NCBI GenBank assembly: GCA_964384205.1
Contig: CAYLKS010000026.1
Span: forward strand, 1 to 39,142
Source: CAYLKS01 sp964384205 [NCBI: uncultured bacterium]
GTDB lineage: Bacteria > JAGOEH01
DNA: 39,142 nucleotides
Reading direction: 5' to 3'
Numbering within the stretch: the stretch's first letter is position 1; every line of letters begins with the position of its first letter. The notes under the pieces are model-generated. The model had not been told where the DNA came from and did no database searches. It saw only the letters and a list, made by a program, of their open reading frames with translations. The translations under genes were made by a program, and so were the position numbers. Positions 18,210 through 26,879 of this stretch are shown here, piece after piece.

Positions 18210-18479
18210 ATGAGATATATGAAATTAGATTTTAAGAAAATTCAAGAGCTTTCAGATGATGAGATAATGTGTTATTGCCACAAAGGAGATATTGTAAAAG
18301 CTATTGAAAAAGGTGCATCTACTTTGGAAAAATTGCAAAATATGACTAATGCAGGGACTAGTAATAATTGCAAAGAGTTAAATCCCAATAAGCGATGCTG
18401 CCATCCTGAACTGAAAACATTAATTGAAATTTATGGAAAATTAGAAAATGAATACAATTATTGTTGTTGTAAATATTGA
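18210..18479 (+). CDS. BFD-like [2Fe-2S]-binding protein
   Basis: This small 89-aa protein matches the BFD-like [2Fe-2S] family (bacterioferritin-associated ferredoxin, NirB and NifU middle domains). Cys21-x-Cys23, then the helix DIVKAIEKGASTLEKLQ, the AGT loop, Cys54 and Cys63-Cys64 (NKRCCHPEL) fit the family pattern of two paired cysteine groups around a short helical fold. An extra CCC (85-87) at the C-terminus is unusual. It may carry electrons to or from an unidentified partner, or sense iron. Start at 18210 rather than 18219 because AAGGTG lies ten bases upstream, though both are possible. It is transcribed alone. Confidence 0.75.
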   Translation: MRYMKLDFKKIQELSDDEIMCYCHKGDIVKAIEKGASTLEKLQNMTNAGTSNNCKELNPNKRCCHPELKTLIEIYGKLENEYNYCCCKY

Positions 18480-18697
18480 AATCAGTGTAAATGCTTTTTA
18501 TAAAATTTAATTTAAATATTTATATAATACATTCAGTATAAATATTATCAAACTTGAATTGACTTGTATTATGTTCCTTGGATATGAAGTTTTAATACTT
18601 GATAAAAAAATGGAAAAGTTTTATATTAAGAATTATTTTTTACCCCAAATTAATAAAATATTAAGAATATAAAATATAATTATTTAGAGAAGAATAT

Positions 18698-18733
18698 AGA
18701 ATCTCACTAATTACTATTGATTAGTGAGATTCT
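18698..18733. terminator. Hairpin terminator after the Dabb gene
   Basis: A perfect 14-bp stem (18698-18711 with 18720-18733) closes an 8-base loop. It lies between the convergent BFD-like and Dabb genes, 20 bases past the Dabb stop. The T-rich sequence on the minus-strand side is modest, so it most likely ends the long minus-strand operon; it may also stop the plus transcript. Confidence 0.75.
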
Positions 18734-18753
18734 GTAAAATACGAAAATTTTGT

Positions 18754-19059
18754 TTAAATAATATAATCTATTGCTGCTCTTTCCGTTGTGATTTCATTAA
18801 TAAATCCAACAACTTTTTTGTGTTCAGGATGGATCCTATAAGTATTTAAATCATCAAAATTATTAAATTCAGTAATTAATATAATGTCATATCCATTATT
18901 GCCTGCTTCTTCGGCTTTTATTCCTACTTCCATAGATTTTATTTCATGAATTTTTACTTTTAAGGATAATAATTTTTCTTTCATTAGTTTTGCATTTTTG
19001 CATTTTGAATTGCCCATAGCTTCGTCTTTTAGTTTCCACATTACAATGTGTTTTAGCAT
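18754..19059 (-). CDS. Dabb (stress-responsive A/B barrel) domain protein
   Basis: This single-domain dimeric alpha/beta-barrel protein of 101 aa begins LKHIVMWKLKDEA, the typical Dabb start, and continues with EVGIKAEEAGNNGYDIILITEF, the central strand region of the family (central motif given here in 20-residue limit: residues about 44-66). Members have varied or unknown functions. An upstream TTG at 19068 is in frame, but AGGAG (19074-19070) is one base from it and ten bases from ATG 19059, so the ATG is preferred. It is the last gene of the operon, 15 bases after the M14 peptidase. Confidence 0.82.
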   Translation of the reverse strand: MLKHIVMWKLKDEAMGNSKCKNAKLMKEKLLSLKVKIHEIKSMEVGIKAEEAGNNGYDIILITEFNNFDDLNTYRIHPEHKKVVGFINEITTERAAIDYII

Positions 19060-19074
19060 ATTTGACAAACTCCT

Positions 19075-21636
19075 TTATTTATAGAATAATGAATTAAAAA
19101 TAAATTTATATGTTGCATGAGTAGAGGCTCTAAATTGAGGATTAAATCCCATTAAAATAAAATGTCCTTTACCTTTGCTAACTGTTATAAATACACTTTT
19201 ATTTCCTAATAGATTAAGTTTTTCTCCATAGCCACTAACCAGAATATTTTTTTCAGGAAATATGCCAATAACATTTCTATCTGTATCAAAATATGGGATA
19301 GAGGTTGTAAATACCCCATCAGCTCTATAAAATACATTCACTATATTATCAACCCCATATACGAGTTTGTTTCTTTTAATGAGTTTCATTTTTAGTAATG
19401 CACCGGGGACAAATAATCCTTGTTTTTTTAACATAGATGATATTTCAGAATATGGTAATTTTATTTCTTCTTTACCAATTTTTATATTTTTTGAGAAGAG
19501 TTCGGCTGATTTTCCCCAGCTTACAATAATACCTCCATTTTCGACAAACTTTATAAGGTTATTTAATCCTTTTTCACCCATGCCCTTAATTAATTGAGGA
19601 GGATATTTAGGAATATAATATTTCCCGTTATTAGATTGGTATTTGCCATAGAGAAGTAGATCTCTTCTTGAATTAGGGAGTACTATAACATCATATTTGT
19701 TAAGATTTGCATTTACAAGGTCTACTGGTTTATAAGTATCATATTTTATATTGTAATTATCGAATATAAATCTTGTCCATCCTGCATCCATATCATGAAA
19801 AATAGTTTCTATTAAAGCAATTTTAGGATAAGTTAGCTGTTCATATTGTTTGTTTAATTTTAGATTTTTTAAAGGAGTTATATCAACATAGCAGTTTTTA
19901 GAAATGTATTCTAATAATTTTTTATTGGGTGCTTTAATAATAAAATCACCGGTTTTTATATTTCTGTAGACTTGAAAATTTTTATTTAGAGCAAAGAATA
20001 TTGCTTTATATGAACCGTTATTTGATGATGGCAATAAAATAAAAGGAGAAGTTTCAGGAGGTTGAGTTAAAAGATCTGAAATTTTAAAATTAGAATATGA
20101 ATTTGTGAAGTTTTCAGGATTGTGATTTATAGAGTAGTACTTGATGCCATTTTGTAGAGGCACTGACCAGGATGTAATGTCATAAGGTTTGATTATTTTC
20201 CCGTTTGGGGTATAATGTCTTACTGGATATTCTTGAGGTTCAATGATTTCTTTTATAAAGCTTCTGAATGGCTGAGCCATTGGAATTATAATGTCTCCTT
20301 CTTGGAATAAAGTATCATTAAAATTTATATCTTTGTTTAATTTATAAAAAGATACACCATGTTGGTTTAATAGATGTAAGAAATTGATAAGTTCGCTTTT
20401 ATCCTTTTGTTTTTGTGGAAAAATATAGAAATATGGAGCTTGTTTTGTACCCCTATTGACTTCTTTTTTACAAAGAGTATTTCTGAATTTTAATATTTCC
20501 TTTTTTCTTGTATAGCAAGTTTTTAAAATGGAGTAAGTTGAAGCCCATTCATAGGTTACTATATCAGATAATCTCCACCAGCCGCCTTTCCATGGGAGAG
20601 GCATATTGATACTTTTTTTATATTCGGCAAGCCCTTTACCACCAACGGATAGTTCATTCTCTTCTATAAAAACAGGAGTTGCATATTTAGCACTTGCTGC
20701 TTCGGTAAGCATTGCAATAACGCCTTTCCACATACATGTTTCTGTGGAGCCTGGCCAGTAATCATCAAAAAGGTAATGTTGACATACTCCTGTAAGTCCC
20801 ATTGCTGTCATATCTTTTACCATATTTGAACCAAATACCCATGACCAGTTCCATATAGTTTCATCAATATTTTCTGCAATTGGATCATGCATTGGAGGGA
20901 CGAAATATCTTGGCCCTGTCATCCCCATCTGATGTTTTTCTATCATGACCTGAGGAAACCATTCTTTGCTCCATATGTTAGAAATTGCTTTTGTCTCTTT
21001 TTGTGTTAAGGTAACAAAATCTCTATTGTCGTCATGGCCAACGTATTTGTGATAGAGTCCGGGCATAGAGCATCCGTCGTATTTTGTATTTCTATATTTG
21101 TAATAATGCTCCACAATCATATCCATGCCATCTGGATTATGACAAGGTACCATCATGTAAACAACATTATCGAGAATATTCAATGTTAATTGAGAAGTAT
21201 CTGTTAATAGTTTATATGCAATAATTGGTGCTGCTTGAGATGGTCCAACTTCATTGGAATGCATTGATAATGTTGCTATAAAAAACACTTTGCCTTTTTT
21301 TATATATTTATTTAATTCATCCTCTGAAAGATTAAAATTTAATGCCAATTCTCTATTGATTTTTTTTAGTTCATCTAAGTTTTTTATATTTTTTTCAGAT
21401 GAAATAAAAGCAATATAAAGAGATCTTCCCAGAGTGCTTTGTCCAATTTCCAATAGTTTGATTTTATCAGAATTTTTTTCTAATAATTTTAAATAATCAA
21501 TCAATTGCTCATAATTGATAAGGTTTTTATCAGAACCAGGTGTAAATCCGAAAAATTTTTCAGGGGTAGTGATATTTTGAGCATATATTGAAGATGATAT
21601 TAAAAGTAATATTAAAATTAATTTAATTGATTTCAT
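19075..21636 (-). CDS. Exported M14-family zinc carboxypeptidase with C-terminal GATase-like domain
   Basis: This 853-aa protein has a signal peptide (1-19, ending IYAQ) and an N-terminal M14 carboxypeptidase domain. Zinc ligands are His126 and Glu129 (SMHSNE) and His235 (EKHQMG); Glu312 (LTEAAS) is the catalytic base. Residues about 620-853 form a glutamine-amidotransferase-like flavodoxin fold without a catalytic cysteine, a layout found in large M14 proteins of Bacteroidota and related phyla. It probably removes C-terminal residues from peptides in the periplasm, together with the S9 peptidase coded 11 bases upstream. AAGGAG precedes the ATG. Confidence 0.88.
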   Translation of the reverse strand: MKSIKLILILLLISSSIYAQNITTPEKFFGFTPGSDKNLINYEQLIDYLKLLEKNSDKIKLLEIGQSTLGRSLYIAFISSEKNIKNLDELKKINRELALNFNLSEDELNKYIKKGKVFFIATLSMHSNEVGPSQAAPIIAYKLLTDTSQLTLNILDNVVYMMVPCHNPDGMDMIVEHYYKYRNTKYDGCSMPGLYHKYVGHDDNRDFVTLTQKETKAISNIWSKEWFPQVMIEKHQMGMTGPRYFVPPMHDPIAENIDETIWNWSWVFGSNMVKDMTAMGLTGVCQHYLFDDYWPGSTETCMWKGVIAMLTEAASAKYATPVFIEENELSVGGKGLAEYKKSINMPLPWKGGWWRLSDIVTYEWASTYSILKTCYTRKKEILKFRNTLCKKEVNRGTKQAPYFYIFPQKQKDKSELINFLHLLNQHGVSFYKLNKDINFNDTLFQEGDIIIPMAQPFRSFIKEIIEPQEYPVRHYTPNGKIIKPYDITSWSVPLQNGIKYYSINHNPENFTNSYSNFKISDLLTQPPETSPFILLPSSNNGSYKAIFFALNKNFQVYRNIKTGDFIIKAPNKKLLEYISKNCYVDITPLKNLKLNKQYEQLTYPKIALIETIFHDMDAGWTRFIFDNYNIKYDTYKPVDLVNANLNKYDVIVLPNSRRDLLLYGKYQSNNGKYYIPKYPPQLIKGMGEKGLNNLIKFVENGGIIVSWGKSAELFSKNIKIGKEEIKLPYSEISSMLKKQGLFVPGALLKMKLIKRNKLVYGVDNIVNVFYRADGVFTTSIPYFDTDRNVIGIFPEKNILVSGYGEKLNLLGNKSVFITVSKGKGHFILMGFNPQFRASTHATYKFIFNSLFYK

Positions 21637-21647
21637 ATTATAACTCC

Positions 21648-23636
21648 TTATTCAACTGGCAATGGTTTACAAGCTCCTTTTGCTTTATTATCATTTAAGA
21701 GATAATGCTTGAACCATTCAAATTCTCTTGTTAAATAATCAAGATAGTGAGAAGGAATGCTAATGCCGTGTGGTTCATTTGGGTACAGAACGAGCCTTGA
21801 AGGGACATTGTTTAATTGTAAGTATGTAAACATTTCTATTGCCTGTCTTGGATCTACTGCTTGATCTGCTAAACCATGGATAATTAGAGTAGGAGTTTTA
21901 ATTTTAGCAGCTCGTGAGGCGGGGGAGTCCTCCCATAATTTTTGAAGAGATTTATTATATGCTCTATCATAAGAATCTATTAACAGTTGGGGATTATTTT
22001 GACCGAAAGCAGAGGCCATGTTCCATAATCCAGCAATGGAAACAGCTGCTTTAAATCTTGTGGTTCTTGATATTACATTATTGGTAGAAAATCCGCCATA
22101 AGAGTATCCTGTAAATCCCATTCGTTCAGGGTCAATTATATTTTTTTCTATTAAGTAATCAACAGCATTCATAAGGTCTTCATAATCTTTTACTCCAAAT
22201 CCATTATAGCAAGCTTGTAGTGCTTTTTCCCCATAGCCTGTCCCACCTCTTGGGTTAATTATGCATACAGCAAAGCCATGTTGTGCAAAAACCTGCCATG
22301 GATATCTTCCAGTCCATGCATTACCATATCTATAGTATGGGCCGCCATGCATTTCTATAATTGCTGGGTATTTCCCTTCCATTTTTTCAGCAGGTAGGAA
22401 TAAAAATCCATCATATTCAAAACCATCTTTTGCTTTGAATGTAATTTTTTGAGGTTTAACCATGTCATAATCTTTTATTAGAAATGATAAATCATAGATT
22501 TTTTTCATTTTATGATTTTTTAAATTAATAGTATAATAAATGCCAGGATTATCTAAAAATGATTCTTTTACAATGCCCTTATTACCTGTGAATGTAATTC
22601 CAGCCAGATTTCCTTTAAATTTTGTAATATTGGTAATTTTTTTTGTTTTGATATTTACTTTATATAGATCCATTGTTGTCTTATAAGCTGCTACAAAATA
22701 TATATTTTTGCTATCTGCACTCCATTTCAGCGGGAATGTTGGAGTACTCATAGGTCCGCCAATAGTTGCCTGGCATTTTTCAGTTAAATTTTTTATTTTA
22801 CCAGTTTTTATATCTAATACAAAAATATCTTTCATATTTTGATAAGCTCGTCTTTCTTCTTTTCTATCAGCATAAAATGCAATTTTTTTATTATCAGGAG
22901 AGAAGATAGCATAAGAATTATGTCTATTAGGAAATCCTATTTTTTCGAATTTTTTTGTTTTTATATCGTATATACCAATTTTTTGATCTTCATCAACTAA
23001 TGAAGAGAATCGAGGATTATATGTTATAGCAATTTTATTTAAATCTTTTGAAAAACTTGCATAATAAACATAAAATGGGGGTTTGGTTATCATTACAGGT
23101 TCTTTGCCTTTTTCTATTAACCATAGTTGTGGATATTCTTCTGGATTTTCGATTCTATCGTATACTATCCAGTCTTGTTTTTTATCTTTTTTTTCTTTTT
23201 TTTCAGGCGTAGCTAAAATTAATATTTTAGATTCATCATCTGATATAAAATACCCACTAATTCCTTGTTTGAAATTTGTTAATTTACATGGTTCTGCACC
23301 ATCGAATTTATTAACATATAGTTGAGGACTTCCAGATCTTGAGGATATGAAGTATAAATTTCCTGATTTTGCGAAATGAGGACTATAGCTTGATTTATTT
23401 CCTTTTGTTAATTGATATATTTTTTTTGTTTTTAGATTTTTTACCCATAATTGGGTGATATTTTTATTTTCATCAAAATTTTTTATGCTTTTTGTAAATA
23501 CCATTAGATTAGCATCTGGAGATAATACACCACTTCCATATCCTGGAATATTCAAAAAATCTTTGATTGTCATAGGTCTGGTAAATACCGTTATATTAAA
23601 TAATAAAAAGATAAAGAAAATTGATAATTTTTTCAT
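21648..23636 (-). CDS. Exported S9-family prolyl oligopeptidase/aminopeptidase
   Basis: This 662-aa serine peptidase has a signal peptide (about 1-19), an N-terminal beta-propeller (about 40-400) and a C-terminal alpha/beta-hydrolase domain. The triad is Ser512 (GYSYGGF), Asp591 (GLADQAVD) and His623 (EPHGIS); HGGPYYRYG is the oxyanion region. A short Lys-rich insert (EKKEKKDKKQ) lies near residue 150. It resembles the dipeptidyl/acylaminoacyl peptidase branch, cleaving short peptides in the periplasm. AGGAGG lies before the ATG, and the TPR gene ends 14 bases upstream. Confidence 0.9.
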   Translation of the reverse strand: MKKLSIFFIFLLFNITVFTRPMTIKDFLNIPGYGSGVLSPDANLMVFTKSIKNFDENKNITQLWVKNLKTKKIYQLTKGNKSSYSPHFAKSGNLYFISSRSGSPQLYVNKFDGAEPCKLTNFKQGISGYFISDDESKILILATPEKKEKKDKKQDWIVYDRIENPEEYPQLWLIEKGKEPVMITKPPFYVYYASFSKDLNKIAITYNPRFSSLVDEDQKIGIYDIKTKKFEKIGFPNRHNSYAIFSPDNKKIAFYADRKEERRAYQNMKDIFVLDIKTGKIKNLTEKCQATIGGPMSTPTFPLKWSADSKNIYFVAAYKTTMDLYKVNIKTKKITNITKFKGNLAGITFTGNKGIVKESFLDNPGIYYTINLKNHKMKKIYDLSFLIKDYDMVKPQKITFKAKDGFEYDGFLFLPAEKMEGKYPAIIEMHGGPYYRYGNAWTGRYPWQVFAQHGFAVCIINPRGGTGYGEKALQACYNGFGVKDYEDLMNAVDYLIEKNIIDPERMGFTGYSYGGFSTNNVISRTTRFKAAVSIAGLWNMASAFGQNNPQLLIDSYDRAYNKSLQKLWEDSPASRAAKIKTPTLIIHGLADQAVDPRQAIEMFTYLQLNNVPSRLVLYPNEPHGISIPSHYLDYLTREFEWFKHYLLNDNKAKGACKPLPVE

Positions 23637-23650
23637 AGCTTGTCCTCCTG

Positions 23651-24550
23651 TTAGTATGTTAAGTTAATTAAGTAAATTAAAGCTTTATTTTTATAAATTT
23701 TTTCTTTTTGATTAGTTGGTTTGAGAAATCGTATACTTCTAAATGTAAGTATTGCTTCAGGTATTTTATAATTTCTGGAATAGGCAATACCTAAGTAATA
23801 CAGTACCTCAATATCTTTTGGAAATATTTTTTTCGCTTTTAATAAAATTTTTAAAGCATCTTTGTTACCCTGCGATTTTAAACCAAGTAATTTTAGGAAT
23901 AGCTTGGGATATTCTTGTAATTGAAAATGCCATTCTGCTAATAAAATATATGTATCTTTTATTGTAGAATCGACTGTTAATAGGCTATCTAAAATAATCT
24001 TAGCTTTTTTTAAAAATTTTTTTCTTGTGAAAATATTTTTTCCTTGATCTATTAGAGTATTTATTTTAGCATAGGCTAACTTAAGTTTTATATCATCAGG
24101 GTATTTAGAAAGTAGTTTTTTTAGTATAGGGAGCTTTTGTTCAGTTACGATTTTGTTTGTTTCATAGTCTCCGGGAGTAGCAACATTATAAAAGCATATT
24201 ATTTGTTTATAGTAATCTTCTAATGATATTTTTGAAGAATCTGTTTTTTCGAAATATAAATTGAAATATTTAAGGGCATTGTACCATTCCTTTTGTTTAA
24301 AAAACATATTAGCTTTTTTATATATTACCTCAAGTAGTACACTATCAACATTGTATTTATAAACTACTGTTTTGTATATAGAATCAGGGACAAAATTATA
24401 AGTAGTATCGATTTTTGCAGTGTCAATTTTTATAGAATCATTTTTTAGAATGGTGTCATTTGTTTGAACTTTTGTTTGTCCAAAAATCATTATAGGAGTA
24501 AGTATAATAAAAATTAGCCATTTAATAAAGTGATAACCCACAGTCAACAT
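23651..24550 (-). CDS. Exported TPR-repeat protein
   Basis: This 299-aa protein has a signal peptide (about 1-25, ending IFGQ), then an acidic Asp/Thr/Ile-rich stretch (KIDTAKIDTTY), then helical repeats: KQKEWYNALKYFNLYFEK near 87-104 and DIEVLYYLGIAYSRNYKIPE near 251-270 are clear TPR units. It is probably a periplasmic scaffold; no partner can be named. The ATG at 24550 is supported by a strong GGGGAGGTC site upstream, even though this start lies 29 bases inside the end of the SDR gene, which points to coupled translation. Confidence 0.75.
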   Translation of the reverse strand: MLTVGYHFIKWLIFIILTPIMIFGQTKVQTNDTILKNDSIKIDTAKIDTTYNFVPDSIYKTVVYKYNVDSVLLEVIYKKANMFFKQKEWYNALKYFNLYFEKTDSSKISLEDYYKQIICFYNVATPGDYETNKIVTEQKLPILKKLLSKYPDDIKLKLAYAKINTLIDQGKNIFTRKKFLKKAKIILDSLLTVDSTIKDTYILLAEWHFQLQEYPKLFLKLLGLKSQGNKDALKILLKAKKIFPKDIEVLYYLGIAYSRNYKIPEAILTFRSIRFLKPTNQKEKIYKNKALIYLINLTY

Positions 24551-25196
24551 TAATGACCTCCCCTGTAATAGCAGTATTATTTAATAAAAATTCGATAGTT
24601 TGTATTATTTCTTCTATTTTTACATTTCTTTTTATAATGTTTTTTTGTAATAACTTATTGTCAACTTCTTTAACAAATCCAGGCGATATTCCATTTACCC
24701 GTATATATTCTCCCGAAATTTTCGCAAGATTTAATGTAAAAGTTTTAAGAGCATTTTTTGACAAAGAATAAGGTATTATATTTTTGACAAGTCTGTCTGC
24801 ATAGATGTCTATAATATTTATTATCAAACCTTCATTGTTTTTAGAAAAAATATTTTGTTTTATAAAGGTTTGTGATAATAACATTGGAGCAAAAAGATTG
24901 ATATTAAAAATATTTTGCAGCGATGCTAAATCCCAGGTAGAGATTGGAGATTTTTGAAATATAGATGCATTATTAATCAATATATGAATATCTTTTTTAA
25001 AAACCTGATTAATAAAATTGTTTAGCGATTCTGAGTTTGAAAAATCGGCTTGAATCAATTCATAAGAGCCGTTTAATTTTAAAACCGGTTTTTTAGAATG
25101 ATAATGTATTATTACATGGTACTGTTTTGCTATAAAAAATTCTGTAATATGATGTCCTATAAAACTTAATCCACCCGTTATTAAAACAGTTTGCAT
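24522..25196 (-). CDS. SDR oxidoreductase, probable pteridine reductase (FolM/PTR1-like)
   Basis: This is a classical short-chain dehydrogenase of 224 aa. TGGLSFIG (7-14) binds the nucleotide and HYHSKK (31-36) resembles the NADPH-binding segment of pteridine reductase PTR1. NNAS is the central motif and Tyr143-x3-Lys147 is the active pair. The usual catalytic Ser, 13 residues before Tyr, is Asp130 (NIIDIYADR), as in PTR1 (Asp181/Tyr194/Lys198) and FolM. This suggests reduction of dihydropterins or dihydrofolate. No clear ribosome site is present; it starts 12 bases after the kinase gene, so it may rely on reinitiation. Confidence 0.75.
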   Translation of the reverse strand: MQTVLITGGLSFIGHHITEFFIAKQYHVIIHYHSKKPVLKLNGSYELIQADFSNSESLNNFINQVFKKDIHILINNASIFQKSPISTWDLASLQNIFNINLFAPMLLSQTFIKQNIFSKNNEGLIINIIDIYADRLVKNIIPYSLSKNALKTFTLNLAKISGEYIRVNGISPGFVKEVDNKLLQKNIIKRNVKIEEIIQTIEFLLNNTAITGEVINVDCGLSLY

Positions 25197-25208
25197 TTTA
25201 TTGCATTT

Positions 25209-26876
25209 TTAATATTTAAAACAACTTCCACCGATAAACTCTCGTAAAATAGAGTTTGCCGGAATATATTTTCTATCAATAGGTTTAAATATTGATAGAA
25301 AGTTTAGCAGTCTGTATGCCACTTTATATTCTTCAGATCCCCATGGAACTTCATTGAGATATTTTTCAGCTTCTTCTTTTAAAACAGATAATTCAAAATG
25401 ATGGGCGGAATTAAAAAATACATCAGCATTTTCCTGATATGGAAAAATATATTTTTCTTCTCCTTTTCTTACTGATGGCCATTGCTTAATTGTTTCAGCA
25501 GCATTGTAATTTCGATATTTATAATCTCTCACAATTCTTCTCAACAATCTATTATCACTGGATGGAATTCTGTTATAATCATCTATTGCAATAGGAGTAA
25601 GAGCACTTACATATATTTTAAATTTTAGGTTATCATCAATTTTTTTAGTTAATAAAGGATTTAAACCGTGTATGCCTTCTATTATAATTGGTTGATATTC
25701 ATCTATTCTTAGAGTTATTCCTTTTTCTTTTCGTTTGCCGATTTCAAAATCGTATAGTGGGGCTTCTATTTCATTTCCATCAATCAATTCAGTAAGATGC
25801 TCATTTAATAATTTTATATCAAGAGCCATTATATTTTCAAAATCATAATTTCCATTTTCATCTTTTGGAGTTTTTTCTCTATCAATATAATAGTTATCGA
25901 GACTTATGAAAATAGGGTTAAGTCCATTTATTTTTAGGTGAATTGCAAGTCTTTTAGTAAATGTGGTTTTTCCAGAAGAAGAGGGCCCTGCAATTAATAT
26001 TAATCTGATTTTTCTTTTATCGTATTCGTTTTTTATTTCATCCGCTATTTGAGCAATTTTTTTCTCATGTAAACTTTCACAGATATTCACAACTTCTTGA
26101 GTTTTATTATGTAATATAATATCGTTTAATCTTCTCACATTGTTTACTTCTATAATCCTTCCCCATTTTTTACTTTCTATGAATGTTTTAAATAGTTTTT
26201 CTCTTTTTCCAATCTGAATTAATAGTTCATTTTTATTTGCTTTGCCACTAAAGCATAATAGAAATCCTTTATCATATTTTTTGAGCCAGAAATCTTTTAT
26301 ATAACCTGCATCCGGTAGGAGAGGGGAAAAGTCGATATCTTTATAAGGGCCAGAAGAATAAACAGCTATATATTCCTTATTCATCTGTTCTATTAATTTT
26401 GCTTTATTATAAAAGCCTCTTTTTTCAAAATATTCTATTGCCTGTTTTTTACTAAAAGTGAAATGTTCAAATTCTTCTTCTTTTTTGATATATTCTCGCA
26501 TTTTTAGAGCAATTTGTCTTAATAGATTTTCTGTTACAGGAATATCTGTATAAAAATCATAATAATAAGTATCTCCTAAAGCTGTCCCTTGAACAATCCT
26601 TGAATTTCTAAATAATTCAAAAATCACTCTATGAAGTAGAAAACATAAGCTTTTCCTATAAATTATTTTTCCTATTTCGTCAGAATGTCTTATTAATTGA
26701 ACATCTAAATCATCTGATGTAACTTTAAAATTTAAAGATACAGGATCATTATTAATATAGCATGCGTATATTGATTTTTTTTCTTTCTCAAAATTTGTTT
26801 CGATAAATTGTTTTATACTTTGCCATTTTTGAATTTTATATGGTTTGCCATCAACTGTTATTTTTAACATAGACAT
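25209..26876 (-). CDS. Uridine-kinase-like nucleoside kinase with N-terminal TGS/ThrRS-type domains
   Basis: This 555-aa protein has three parts: a TGS-like domain (1-65), a segment resembling the second additional domain of threonyl-tRNA synthetase (about 75-260), and a P-loop kinase of the phosphoribulokinase/uridine kinase family (about 285-480) with Walker A GPSSSGKTT (297-305) and the DNYYIDREKTP block. Proteins of this layout occur in many anaerobes and are annotated as nucleoside kinases. ATP-dependent phosphorylation of uridine/cytidine is the best guess. The ribosome site GGAG lies in the last codons of purD, so translation of the two is coupled. Confidence 0.85.
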   Translation of the reverse strand: MSMLKITVDGKPYKIQKWQSIKQFIETNFEKEKKSIYACYINNDPVSLNFKVTSDDLDVQLIRHSDEIGKIIYRKSLCFLLHRVIFELFRNSRIVQGTALGDTYYYDFYTDIPVTENLLRQIALKMREYIKKEEEFEHFTFSKKQAIEYFEKRGFYNKAKLIEQMNKEYIAVYSSGPYKDIDFSPLLPDAGYIKDFWLKKYDKGFLLCFSGKANKNELLIQIGKREKLFKTFIESKKWGRIIEVNNVRRLNDIILHNKTQEVVNICESLHEKKIAQIADEIKNEYDKRKIRLILIAGPSSSGKTTFTKRLAIHLKINGLNPIFISLDNYYIDREKTPKDENGNYDFENIMALDIKLLNEHLTELIDGNEIEAPLYDFEIGKRKEKGITLRIDEYQPIIIEGIHGLNPLLTKKIDDNLKFKIYVSALTPIAIDDYNRIPSSDNRLLRRIVRDYKYRNYNAAETIKQWPSVRKGEEKYIFPYQENADVFFNSAHHFELSVLKEEAEKYLNEVPWGSEEYKVAYRLLNFLSIFKPIDRKYIPANSILREFIGGSCFKY

Positions 26877-26879
26877 AAT

